From Paramecium tetraurelia (taxonomy: Eukaryota > Ciliophora > Oligohymenophorea > Peniculida > Parameciidae), in the NCBI RefSeq assembly GCF_000165425.1, contig NW_001799637.1, positions 124,001-188,000 on the forward strand: a DNA stretch of 64,000 bases, read 5' to 3'. Below are positions 48,390 through 60,041 of the stretch, one piece after another (position 1 is the stretch's first letter; each line of letters starts with the position of its first letter). Below the pieces are notes generated by a model. The model did not search any database, was not told the DNA's origin, and saw only the letters and a list, made by a program, of their open reading frames with translations. A program made the translations under genes and the position numbers.

Positions 48390-49586
48390 TCATTAAAAGA
48401 ACTTTTACCATTCTAAGTGATAATAATTTATATTTACATCTAAGTTATTCTCCATTGAAATCTGGAATTACCACTTTGTATTCTACATATAAATCTCCGT
48501 GCTGAGATGAAAACTCATGTTGCGGCATTCCTTCCCCTTTTATAATTTAGACTTCTCCAGGCTTTGTAATGCCTTCCTTATCAATTCTCACAAAATGATT
48601 ATCAAGATGTTTAATCTTCTTCTTGAAACCAAGCAAGGCTTCCTTCAAAGTAATTTCAACTTTGCATCTTAAATCAGTTCCTTGTCTTTAAAAGAATGCA
48701 TGAGGTATTTATTCAATTTAAAAGATTAGATCAGAAGTGCCAGAATCATTACGTTCATCAGCCATATTCTCATATTTCTATATAATATATCGATGTAAAT
48801 GATTACAATAGTTTGTTTGTCCTAAATTCCTTTTTCTATATACAAACTAATATTATCAGCTCCAGGAATGATCTAGGAATCACTAATATTCTATTACCTT
48901 ATCACCTTTACAAAGATGGCATTTTTTTTTGATGATCTTTCCTGTTCCATAACATCTTTCACACGTGGCTTGGAATGTTTAAAAAACTTAAATTGTCAAT
49001 AAATTAGCATACATCCAAAACCCACTTATTGTCTTTTCTATACACTTCCAACACCTTTACAAGTAGGACATGTTTCTACTAGATCTGGGTCATCAGCACC
49101 AGATCCTCTACAATGTGGACATAATATTTATTTAGTCAAATAAACTGGGATCTCTTTGCCATTGTAAATATCCTCCAATGTGACTCTAACCTTAACCTTC
49201 AATTCTGGACCCTTTCGTTCTCCTTATTATTCTCTTCCAAAAAATGATCCGAAAATATCAAATGGATCATGATGCTACATTCCCTGACTATTGAGACCAT
49301 CAACACCTCCCTTATCATATTTTTTTCTCTATTCCGGGTCTGATAGTACCTCGTATGCTAAAATTAGATGATCCCAAATACCCACGTTGATTTTCGAGAA
49401 TTTTTCATTTGCATCTGGATCCCCTTGATTTCTATCTGGATGGTATTGCTGGGATAGTTTGCGATAGGCCTTCTTGATGTCCTAAACTGAAGCATTTTGT
49501 GAGACTCCCAAGATATCGTAATATTCTCTATGTACAGCACAATATATAGATATTAGAAGTGTAAATAATGTGAGTGATAGCTTCAT
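48390..49586 (-). CDS. Secretory-pathway DnaJ (type I Hsp40, Scj1/DNAJB11-like)
   Basis: Six exons, 355 residues. Introns: 49358-49381, 48987-49012 (AAG), 48873-48897, 48778-48806 and 48413-48437. A signal peptide ([20 protein letters not shown]) precedes a J domain ([31 protein letters not shown] with the HPD motif). Four zinc motifs follow: [24 protein letters not shown] and CHLCKGDK. The C-terminal substrate domain has [18 protein letters not shown]. So it is a type I J protein of the ER that recruits Hsp70/BiP. The end QWQKFFQ carries no KDEL-like signal. Confidence 0.93.
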
Positions 49587-49637
49587 TATTTTTATTAATC
49601 AAAGACAAAGGCCTTCTCATTATTATGCGCTTAATAT

Positions 49638-51082
49638 TCATAGCCAACAAAACTGATGCTGAACATTGGGATCTCTTAAAAATTGCATATTCTAACTGAT
49701 CAATTCAGCATTCTCTTCATCCTCAATCACTATTTGTCGTTAATCGAAATTATCATCACTCGGATTTGGAACGAATGGTGCAGTTAATTTCTCTGTTTTA
49801 TAATTTTGACCATGGGAAATTCTTAAACCATGGATGCAATTTAATTTCATAGCCCCCATTAAAACCAAGTCGACTTGCTGGTTTTCGTTGTATTAAACGA
49901 TTCACAAAATCAACAGCCTCTGCACTCCAATTTGGAGGTACTTCACTTGCTCTAATTTACACCTATCTGGCCAGTATTTGATCACGGATCTCCTATCTGG
50001 ATCGACCTACATATGGTCTCTATTTGAATAAATCGAAAATCATACTCTCCCCAACATAAACTCATATGCGATAACACCTAAAGCATAGTAATCTACTGCA
50101 TAAGTATGGTTCTATCTACACATCACTTCAGGAGCTAATTGCCTATTAGGAAATAAAAATTACCCATATAACCAGGAGTACCACTCGTGTCGCTTGAATT
50201 TTCAGGTTTCATGACTCTGGCAATACCTAAATCAGTAATATGAACAAAACCCTTTTCATCAAGTACCAGATTCTCAGGTTTGATGTCTCTGTGTATAATA
50301 TTGTTAGTATGTAAGTACTCAAGACCAATAAAAATAGAGGCCACAAAAAACTCTTATTATGATTGAATACTAATACTAGTCTGTTCCTCATTGAATCGTC
50401 TCATTCTTCCAATGTGAAATCTCAGGTCACCTCCCCGCATGTAATCCATCACTAAGTACAAGTTTTCTCGATCTTGAAATGCATAGTACATATTAATCAA
50501 GAATGTATGCTTGAGTTGACTGAGTAGCATACGTTCGTTCATTACTGAGTTTACGCTCTTCTTTGTTATCACCAACGCTTTAGACATCTCTTTCATTGCA
50601 TATTACTGTCCAATTTTCTTGACCTTCCATACTTTCCCAAATCCACCAATTCCAATTACATATTCAAATGTAAATGACGCTTTCCCCATCTATTTTGTAT
50701 CTGAAACCTTTGGACTTACGACTTGTGGCTCTTTGTTCTCCTTACGAACCTTGGCTGAGTCATTTCGAATATGAATTGGTCCTGTGGGTGTCTTTGCTGA
50801 TGTGGCAATTGCTCGAGCTTTTGCTAGGAGCTAAGTCATTGAATCTTTCTGTCCTTCCGAGGGGGACTTCACTTTCTATTGTTTCATTAAAGTGGTCAAT
50901 TTGGACAAATCAATGGATGTGTTCTTGCTTTGGTATTGACCTTTAGGCATATGAGCTTAAGTTGGAGATACTGCAGGACTCTAAATAGTATATTATGAAG
51001 GACTCTTTTATTTTGATAATAGAATATTAATGAGTTTATTGTTTGGGCTGTTTGCATCACTCAACTTAGGAGCTTGCTTCAT
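49638..51082 (-). CDS. AGC-type Ser/Thr kinase (YANK/STK32-like), one frame slip near the end
   Basis: Starts [19 protein letters not shown], with a 130-residue disordered leader. Kinase: [101 protein letters not shown] and [12 protein letters not shown]. Introns: 50353-50376, 50135-50163 and 50020-50045. The first intron interrupts the codon after EEQT. The plus-strand kinase at 61406-62940 is a paralogue with an intron at the same place. Close to the end, the tail ([20 protein letters not shown]) needs a one-base slip near 49805. Confidence 0.88.
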
Positions 51083-51476
51083 AATATTTAATTAATAAAC
51101 AGCTTTGAATTAATTACTGTAGTATGTTCAAATCTCAGTGATCATATTATTCAACCCTTTTGAGCATCCTTACTAATGAGGGAATGAATCGAAATTCAAG
51201 AAAATCCATTTATTAACTAAACTAGCCAAAAATATACTCAGCATTTGAAAAATTAAAAACCTATTATTTCACAAAACGAGGACATAACTAGTATGTGATT
51301 ATGAATTGCAATAGAGTGTTACTTTGAATAATTTCAACATTTTTCTAGAATTTGTCCGTCTTTAATATTCTTAACTTAGCAAGGATTAATACTAAAAATA
51401 AATCTATAGGATATAATTTTGGATTATTAGAACTAAATTGGTTAAATATATAATTATTCAAGAACTAATTTTTTGA
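51083..51476. other. Intergenic, no gene recognised
   Basis: AT-rich spacer between the USP stop and the kinase start, both on the minus strand; it must include the kinase promoter. No motif seen. Confidence 0.5.
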
Positions 51477-53081
51477 TCACCTACACTAATTGCCTAAGTT
51501 CTGTCGATTTTTCTCTGTCACAGAGGCAAGTATGTTTTAGGGTATATAACTTAGTTCAGCCATTTTTGTTAGATCTCTATTAGGTTGCTACACAACAGTA
51601 TTTCCAACATTTTATATAAACTAATAGTGAGCTTTAAGTTGAGGAATCATTTCTTGATCCACATAAGTAACTAATTGGCCATATGTTTTTGAATCGTTTT
51701 GTACTTAGTGTTCTGACACTAAATTAACACTAATGTCATTGTATTTCATCCATTTTTCTAAGAAAAAGTTATATATGTAAATATAATTGTGTCCTTCCCA
51801 AGCAGATCCAAAATGAACAACAATTGAATGGATCCTATATTGAAATTTACTTGAAGATTATTATTAATTAATAATCGATGATTGTTACTTATATTGTTCC
51901 TCTTTGATTTTTATTTAACTCAAAAGTCCATCTATCTTTTTTTTTAAGTACACTATAAGATCCCAAAATATACCCTCATCTTCGTATATTTTAAGTACAC
52001 CTACAAGACATGAGTGTTATTATCTAAATTTTTAGATATCTTTTTATAACTCATTAATCTAATTTTGTAAAATGGAGATTTATTCCTTTTTATTTGCATT
52101 GTTATTATTGTACATGCAAATTTCAAGATTCAATAAGTTGTCTATAATGAATTCATCGTTTGACTTTACAATTGCTCCTAAAAATAATATATTATTTTAC
52201 TATTTCTGAAATTAATTCTATTAACAGAAATTCTTAAAAATTTAGGCAACTCTAAGATTTTATTCGCGAATTCTTTTAATAAAAATGTTCTAATATTCTT
52301 GTGATTCAATGTTGCAACTAGATTAGGATGATATTCCTTCTGATTGTTATCATTCATAAAAACTATTTAAAAAAGTTCATTCATTTGTTGATTCCCGAAC
52401 AATTCCACTCTTTAAACATTGGTAGCCATTAGATTCTATAGATGTAATCTACGAATCGATTTATCAAATTTGTTTAAAATTAAATTAAAGATTTCTACAA
52501 TGTCCTATTAAACTCCGATGTATTGTTATTCTTGAGCATCCCAACACATGGTATTTAAGGCTTATTATGGATTGACATATTCTAAATTAGAAGCTATGAG
52601 TTATAGGAATAAACTTTGCATATTCAAGATGAATTTATGATACATCTAGTTTAATAGAAATAATTACATCCTTTTCACCATTCTAGCACTCAATCGAAAG
52701 TTTAAATAACTAAGGGATTTGATGACAATATTATAAGATCGAATTTATTGAACAAGTATTGCCTATATTAGCCAATCCAACATACTAGTCTTTTCCTCTC
52801 AATCTCGAAGTTCGTTAGTATAGTTTATGCTCCTAAAGAGAGTCTTTTTATATTTATTGAAAATAATTTGTTTATAACAAGCCGTTCTTCTTTAGATAAT
52901 TTGTGATGTTTACATTAAGATTATCATCTTTTTAAACAGGAGGTTCCACGTAGCCTTCCCATAGATACGTCTCAAATTTAACTTAATCTCCTTTTGCCAA
53001 ATCCCAGCACTTCCTAATATTCATTTCTCCATAGCCCATCTCTTTACAAGCAATGATGATTTGATCTGGAACAGATTGCAT
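51477..53081 (-). CDS. Ubiquitin-specific protease (USP, C19), active-site residues present, one frame slip
   Basis: Starts MQSVPDQIIIACKEMGYGEM, a UBA-like opening. The Cys box is VGLANIGNTCSINSILQYCH (nucleophile C110). The QQD box is represented by QYIGVQQDIVEIFNLILN. The His box is IVVHFGSAWEGHNYIYIYNF, then LEKWMKYNDISVNLV. This is a complete USP plan that would remove ubiquitin from substrates. Intron: 52646-52667 (22 nt). A one-base slip near 52140 separates SQTMNSLQT from NLEICMYNNNNANKKEQ. Helical insert between boxes. It is adjacent to, and similar to, the inactive 53114-54957 gene. Confidence 0.85.
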
Positions 53082-53113
53082 TATTTATTTATTTATTTAT
53101 TTATTTTTTTGTA
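53082..53113. repeat. TTTA microsatellite filling a 32-bp intergenic space
   Basis: From about 53083 to 53103 the plus strand repeats TTTA/TTAT five times and then has a T-run. It makes up almost all of the space between the stop of the upstream USP-like gene and the start of the downstream USP, so any promoter must be in or around it. Confidence 0.8.
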
Positions 53114-54957
53114 TCAATTATTAAATTCACTATTCAACTCATCATCAAGTAGCTTTATATTTGCTCTATTAGTATTTTGAATCCTTTCTAAATGACTTGG
53201 ATTTAATCCATTCAAAAGTGGGTTTCCTTGGAGAATTTCCCTTGATATGACTCCTTGATTTATTGTCACCTTTCTGACTATTTCAGATATTATCTGCTAA
53301 TATCCTCTCAATTTTTAAATCTATTACTATTGAACATAGACTAAAAAACATCCGTTCTTGCGAGTATCATTTAAGACTAGGTCTTCACTCACAATAGACA
53401 CTTGAAAATCACACATCCTATACCATTATTCTTCATGGAAGTTATAGATGTATATGTAAAATAAGTGATCATTCTCCTCTTTTATTTCAATGACTGTTGC
53501 CTATAGACAGTAACTATATTTCGAATTTTGGTTCTCTTCTCTCGGGATTAAGTTCATATTAAACGGTAAGTACTTTGATAAATACTTCTCTTTATCCTAC
53601 TTATCAACTTTTAACTATTAAAGTGTTTCTTCCTATATGACACCCTTTTCACTTATTATAGAACTGGCAACATGCAATGAGTTATAAATTTGTTATGCTA
53701 CTATCAATCATTATCATACATTTTTTGATTTCTTTAATAGTTTCCTCATTGAGCTTATTCTCAAAGATCTATATAAATTTATCTGTTTTAGCTGAATGAA
53801 ATAGAATTTCTAAATCTATTTTTTAACTTAACCAATAATCTACATTATTATTCTGGCCATTTTGGTATTCTTTATCCCTTCTGTTTATTTAAAAGGCCCA
53901 ATAGGTTTTGAAAGGTTATTATTATTAAAGTGCTTAAAGATTTTCAATCTGTTTCAACAAAGATAAATGAAATAATCTATCCTCTTATTCGAATTTCAAG
54001 TAAATCGATTTTTATCCACCCTTTTTGGTGCCTGCAAATGATTAAAATGAATTATCAAATATTGAAATTTATTTCTATTTATTTATATCCTATAAACATT
54101 TATTAATAATTTCCATATGATTTTCAAGTTGCTATGCAAAGTTTATCTAACCATCAATAATTATCAATTTGTTCAGTCTGTTGGCAGCGACTAAAAGGTT
54201 AGAATCTTTAACAAATCTTTCATTTGAAAAAATGAAAGAGCAAAATAAATATTGCAATTCATTTATATATTAGCTCTAAATAGGATAAAAATATTACATT
54301 TTGATCATCCTTATTAATTAAATTAGGCATGTTAAGAATCGATTCCACTAATTCTGGATTTTAGAAAAGCAACTAATAAATGCAATTGAAGAATCCAGTC
54401 CCTTCATTTTTTTTTATTCCTATTGCAGACTTATGTATACGTAATTACAATTTATCATTCTAACCTTCATTTTTCCTATCTCTTAATAAGGATTGTCTTT
54501 CTTTAATTATTGTCATATTTTCCCACTCTTAATTCTCTATCTATTGTAGAAAGTCCCTTATTTAATTTATTCTTTTATTTTTAGTTTGTATCCAATCAAA
54601 TTTATCAATTTATTCTATTGCCTCTGGATTTTTAATGAAACTCTTTAATTGTGATTAAGTCTATACTTTATTTTATTATAAATAATCTCCCTCCATAGAG
54701 CCATGAGATTGAACTTACATTTATAATTCTTCTTCTTCCTCCTCCTCTTACTCCTACTTCAATAAAATTTCAGCTGCTTGTCTCCTGTTTTAAGGCACTA
54801 AATCTTCACTTAAAAATTCGCCTGCATTCAAAATAAAATCCATCGACTTCTCCTTATCCCATTAAAAGTACATCAAAATCGAAATGATCAATAGTTTAGA
54901 GCGATTTGTAATCTCCATCAATTACTTTATATGTTCCTTTTTCTGTGCGTCTAACAT
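53114..54957 (-). CDS. Inactive USP homologue (catalytic Cys replaced by Gly)
   Basis: Three exons, 599 residues. Introns: 54276-54297 and 53698-53719 (both 22 nt, TAG). The N-terminus is helical with an acidic run (residues 69-78). Aligned with the neighbour, its Cys box reads GIKKNEGTGFFNCIYQ, so Gly188 stands at the nucleophile and the GNTC turn is lost. The His box is recognisable (EENDHLFYIYIYNFHEEQWY, then RMCDFQVSIVSED), matching GHNYIYIYNF of the active copy. The frame is intact, so it is likely a maintained pseudoenzyme, perhaps a ubiquitin-binding or regulatory partner. The next-door arrangement suggests tandem duplication. Confidence 0.78.
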
Positions 54958-55142
54958 TGTAATATTTTTAAATAATTATTATTAGTAATTATTTTTCTAT
55001 TATAAAAGTTTCTTCTGAAGATTTACCTAATAGAATTATTTAGTAAACTATGCTAGATCAAAATTTCCTTTAAATAAAAACGACCTTATTATAATAATTC
55101 AATTTAAAATGCTTATTATTATACTTATAATAATTATTTATA

Positions 55143-56003
55143 ATGTCAACTTTCTAAGAAAGGTTTAAGGGCAAAACTACTGTTATGGGAAGAAATGGAA
55201 TGGAGTCAGTTCTCAATACTTGTTAATAACCTATTAAAAAAGACTTTGAATGTATTATATTTATCTTAAATCAGATTAAAATAGATGTCCTCAGATTCCA
55301 TAACCTCTGAAATAATAAGTTAATGTACAACCATTTCCTAATCAAATTCAATATAACCATCAGCAAAATCATTAAATTTTATATTAACATAATCCATATA
55401 TCCAAGAATAATAAATTCAGGATCATCTCTAATATTTGAGTCAATAACAATATTTTCAACCCTCCACTAATTACTAAGCAAGACAAACTGCCACTGAACC
55501 CCAAAAAAAGAATGAACAAAGATCATAATCTGCAAAATAATAATAGCAATCAGTTGACGATTCGTAACGGTACAAACCATACACCATCAAGGATTTTGAA
55601 ATGATGAAAAAGACAGCGAATGCTAAATTAGGAGGTTTGGGGCCTAATATCAGTGGAGAAGAATGGGCAAAAGAGAAGGAAAAGCTACACAAAAGATAAG
55701 AATTTGCAGAATAAGTCAGGCTGTTTAATTCAACCAATATTATAACTATCAAAAATAAAGAAACCAAACTTCCTGAAATTAATGCAAGGTATTATTATAA
55801 ATATATCTAGGCAAAAGGCGATTGAATTCGCCAGAAATATACCAAAACCAGTGGCCAAAAAAAAAGATGATATTCCAATGAAGAGTATGCCCAATAAACC
55901 TGTAAATAATTAAGGAATCAATAGGGATCCTTTTGATGATGAAATTGCAAGACTGGAAAAAGAACATATTAAATATTTAAACTAATTGGATAAAATGAAA
56001 TGA
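55143..56003 (+). CDS. JHY-like (C11orf63) ciliary protein
   Basis: Three exons, 271 residues. Introns: 55252-55274 (23 nt, CAG acceptor) and 55789-55810 (22 nt, TAG). A long Gln/Asn/Pro-rich N-terminus leads to a conserved-looking block, RYKPYTIKDFEMMKKT, then KLGGLGPNISGEEWAKEKEK and QEFAEQVRLFN, ending DPFDDEIARLEKEHIKYLNQ. The YKPYTxKDF and LGGLGP words recall vertebrate JHY, needed for ependymal cilia. That identification is from memory of the motif and should be treated as tentative; coding status is secure. Confidence 0.7.
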
Positions 56004-56364
56004 TTTTTCATGTAATTTTATATTAACACACTTCTTATGCTTTTAATATAAGGGTTGCATAAGTTATAAAATATAAATGCTAAATTATTATACTTTTTTG
56101 AGCTAATGAATTAATCTAAACTTTCATTTAAAATATATGTTATTATAATTCAAATATGATTGTAAAATTATATTGAAATTCATCATAATAGAATAAATTC
56201 ATTACACATTCCTCTCATGTCAATAAGTATTATTATAATTAAAGAAATAAAATGGCTATTTTGATTTAAATACTCCTGTTAAGTGATGGTTCTTTGATTG
56301 TTAAATAATTTATTTTAGAATACAACAAACAGGCTTATTGTATCTTGAGAAAAAGCATGGCTCT
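56004..56364. other. Intergenic between convergent genes
   Basis: AT-rich 3' spacer of 361 bp between the JHY-like and TUTase genes. No feature seen. Confidence 0.5.
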
Positions 56365-58237
56365 TCACATTTTTGAGAATTCAAAATAGCACTATACCCA
56401 AGAGACAAAGCATTCTTAAGATAAATAATGATTAGGTACTTTTATGTGCTTGATTTTGAAGGTACTACTAGCAATATTATTGCCTTTATTATGCAAATCC
56501 AGAATAACTAATTCTTATTATCCTTAATCACTAAAATTAGATTAATCTTTACAATTAAGGAAATTATTATTAGTAAATGTTAGGTTCGTCAACTTACATA
56601 TTCTCTGATTGGGATGGAACAATATTGATAATTTTATTAAAATAATCGATATCTTAACTATAAAGATCGAAAAAGTCTAAAAAGGTCTTACCAATCTCTT
56701 CATTATCAGTATCACGTACACGTTTAATTTATAGTAAGGCTAAAATCATAGTCAGAATGCAATAGCTATTCAAACCACCCTTATTACAAATTAATAAGAT
56801 ACTTAGTATGCATTTAAAAGATTAATAGATTTAAAGTAAAACTTCAGTATTAAAGCAAGACTTTTAAACTATTTAAATTCTTTTTAAAATTCTATCATTG
56901 AATTGGCAGTCTTTCTGCCAGAATGATCGTTTTTACTTATTGTGATATCAATCAATTTATTTTAAAATTCTTATGAACACTACATTTTCAAAACAGGCTT
57001 CCTTGCATTATCAATTACTTTGACATCCTTAATAAAGCCTTGTATCTAAAACTATATACCATAATACTTTGAATTATTCAGCAATTTTATACAAAGAGAT
57101 CCTTTCTTATTCATTTGTTTCTATTACAATATCAATATCAGAGTCAAGTAAATTTAACCCCGTATAGCAAGAACCGTATAAAAAGGCACGAGATTTAGAA
57201 GATACAGTTTGAACAATCTAATAATTGAATGAGAATAGATCATACTTCATCAACCATCTACACAATTTTGTCAATAATTGGCCTTTATTCTTCCAATAAT
57301 TTATTCAGCTCTTGAGAGAAGGTATTGATTTCAAAAGATAATTACCTAAATTTACTAATATGGTTACTTAACAATGTCATCTAAGGTAGTTCTGTGTTAA
57401 GGTAAAGTAACGATGGTTTCAGAGATCAATTAATCATAAAATGGTTGATTTATATAATTATGCTCTGGAATTTATGATTCCGAGTCCTTCTTTTCTTTGT
57501 TTTCTGTTTGGATTGCTTGATCATTGAATACTTTGGGTGGTTTATGAAAAATTTCACAACAATCCTCATATTTGGATGACTTCTGCGAATTTTAATTATT
57601 TTCAACTAATTCTTCTTACTTTCTTTTTCTATTTGGGGATTTTTGAAATTGAATTTCTTCTTCAATAAGTTAGTTTCTTGTTTCTTGATTGTAAGCAACA
57701 TCTAATGGTGTTTGATGTTGTTAATTTTTTTTTTTATAGAGATTTTCTTTTTGACAAATACTTTTTATAATTTATAAATTGCCCAATCTAGATGCTACAT
57801 GTAACGCTGTGTCTCCATTTTCATCCTGTCCAGAAGCCCCATACTATTCAATTATCTTTTGTGCCGTTTTAAAATTGCCTTTACGCAGTGATTTGATTAA
57901 GTGTTAAGGCTTTTCAAGGGAGGTGAGTTGAAGCAATGTTTCCACAATATCCCAATTATCTTATTCTGATTAAATCGCGATATCAAGTGCTAGTTTAAAT
58001 TATTTTTTCTCAAACTTTTCTTTGTATTTTATAATTTCATTTAATATGCTAATTTTGCCGCTTTTTGCTGCCTAGATCAAAGCAGTGTTTCCTTGATTAT
58101 CCTTATAATTGAAATCAATTTATTATCTTGATATTTTTGGAAAATATTTACTTTAAAATTTATTAAATGCATTATAAGTGTTCTTCACTATCTCTAGTAT
58201 AATAGATGCATTCAACTAAGGCTTATGAAAAATTCAT
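56365..58237 (-). CDS. Ankyrin-repeat/nucleotidyltransferase fusion (Cid1/Trf4-type TUTase or poly(A) polymerase)
   Basis: Starts MNFSQALVECIYYTRDSEEH, with a 25-nt intron at 58127-58151 (AAG). Ankyrin repeats: NYKDNQGNTALIQAAKSGKI, and GQDENGDTALHVASRLGNLQ, then HQTPLDVAYN. After a Lys/Glu-rich linker comes the nucleotidyltransferase: RAFLYGSCYTGLNLLDSDID (hG-GS with the Asp pair), KLIDITISKNDHSGRKTANS (third Asp), and the central-domain signature GGLNSYCILTMILALLQIKR, ending with the PAP-associated part ELVILDLHNKGNNIASSTFK. Further introns: about 57200-57227 and 56786-56808. The junctions near 57340 and 56560 are unresolved. It would add nucleotides to RNA 3' ends. Confidence 0.8.
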
Positions 58238-59336
58238 TTATGCTGTTTAATTTACTCGTATATAATCTTCTAATTAAACATATTCACCTAAATTTCAAAT
58301 GTAGTGGTACCTTGATTAGTAAATTCGACTATTTTTTATTAGTGAATAGATTATTATTACATATCGTGATTTTTAATAATTTATTTAATACATTAACAAA
58401 AATTCTCATTATAATAAAACAGTCCATATATACAGATAATAATAAATTTAGTAAAAACAAAAACTGTTTTATCAAATATGGATTGAATCAAAGTGGCTAA
58501 GGTGATTCTTATAAAATAAGTGTCTTTTGCCCGTTTAGCAATATGTGTATTAATTCAAATAGTCTCATGTTTCCATCGAGTTTCTACGTTTTCACTCTGC
58601 CCACTAAGATAGATAAATAAGGATGTAGAAACTTCCTTTTTTAATTAGTTTTATTAATTCTATCCCAATACGCTTGTGAAATTAGGTTTGATAGCTCTTT
58701 GACCATCAGAAAACATGAAAGTTTACTTATGTCAAATTTAAATTCGTATTCATTTTAGTTTTGCAATAATACAATTATGTCTATCGAATATACTTTTTAC
58801 TTGATAATAATTAAATACAATACCAGCATCTATTTCTATAAAGATTTCCACACTTTGGTCTATAATTGATTCATCTCAATTTAAGAGGATGGACTTAAAT
58901 GTAAATGGAATTAAGATTACTTGATGAAGTTTAGATTGCTGATTGCAATGGTTTCTTAAGCATATGCTTAGTTCTTTCCTTGCATAGCACTGTTAATATC
59001 TTCTTTTGTGGAAGCTCTCCTAAAAGCCATAATGTTAAAATTCCTGCAGAACTAACTTGACTCATAACTGGTAGTTCGTCCTAAAGTGATGTCGGACTCT
59101 TTAGGTTAGGTATGTGAATGGTGAATTTAAATTTGTCGTAAAATTGAGTAGTCAGTAGTAGAAGACACTTATTTCATTTATAAATTATAATTATGTTTTA
59201 AATATCTATTGCATTTTCCATTTGCAGTTAATATGAATGCTAAGGAGTATTAGACTAATTGTGTTTGATAATATCAAAATCTATATTCGATTAAGAGAAT
59301 ACTTATGAAAATAAATATTTATAAAACATAAAGTAA
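58238..59336. other. Intergenic with coding-like remnants
   Basis: About 1.1 kb. On the minus strand MAFRRASTKEDINSAMQGKN (start about 59029) and QSVEIFIEIDAGIVFNYYQV (about 58845) look coding but lie in different frames with no ordinary intron between them. A plus frame near 58568 (MFPSSFYVFTLPTKI) is also open. I regard the area as a decayed or damaged gene and do not define borders. Confidence 0.4.
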
Positions 59337-59999
59337 ATGTCTAATATAAAATTCGTGTATTAGAGGAAAGTCCACAAATTGCCAGCAAAGGTCTAGAATT
59401 ATTAAGAAATCGTTGAAACCATAAAGACCATATATCCACAACTCAAAGAAGTTCATTTATTTACTATTATCAATCCTAGTAGAGATTTAAACTTATTCTT
59501 AGATCATCCAATTGAAATTGAAGAAATAAATTGTGATTTTGGTTTAACATTCCTGAAGAAGCTGTATAAATAAATGAGATGGCCAACAATCAAATTGCTA
59601 CTTCTAGAAAATGAAAAGGATGAAAATCAAATTAAAAATTCTATCGATTTACTAAATCAAAGCACAATTATTTTGGATTAATCAAATTACTAATCAACTA
59701 AACCGAAAACAGAGTAAGAAATTGAAAACTTAAAGGCTAGAGAATAATAAAAATAAGTCAACGATTATAAAAAAGATGAAAAATTAAAACAAACACTTAT
59801 TGAAATCATTGATGAACGATTAAGGTACCATAAGCTTTTGAATTCTAATACCTAAGAAACTGACATGATAGAAAAGGCTAAACAATTAAGTTAAATTTTC
59901 CCCTATTAACCTCAGGATTAGTTACTTGAATTCGTAAAGCATTAAGGATCTAATTTATCATTAGATAAGTTAGCATCTTTGCTGACTCAGAATTAATGA
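59337..59999 (+). CDS. NBR1-like protein B: PB1 plus UBA-like, FW domain absent
   Basis: Intact single exon, 220 residues. It starts MSNIKFVYQRKVHKLPAKVQ, nearly the same as the 33604 gene (MSNIKFVYSKKVHKIP). PB1-like part: EIVETIKTIYPQLKEVHLFT. The linker KLLLLENEKDENQIKNSIDL matches the paralogue's LLVTETQDYKSILKDSWGLL. A Lys/Glu-rich coiled middle follows, then a UBA/CUE-like end (KAKQLSQIFPYQPQDQLLEF). The FW domain of copy A has no counterpart. It may act as a shortened partner that oligomerises through PB1. Function by analogy only. Confidence 0.78.
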
Positions 60000-60041
60000 T
60001 TATTTGATTTATATATTAAATAAATTAAAAAAGATTTAAAA

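Noticed and set aside
55474-55967. Two minus-strand frames of about 97 and 62 codons
   Set aside because: Antisense to the JHY-like gene, which splices cleanly on the plus strand.
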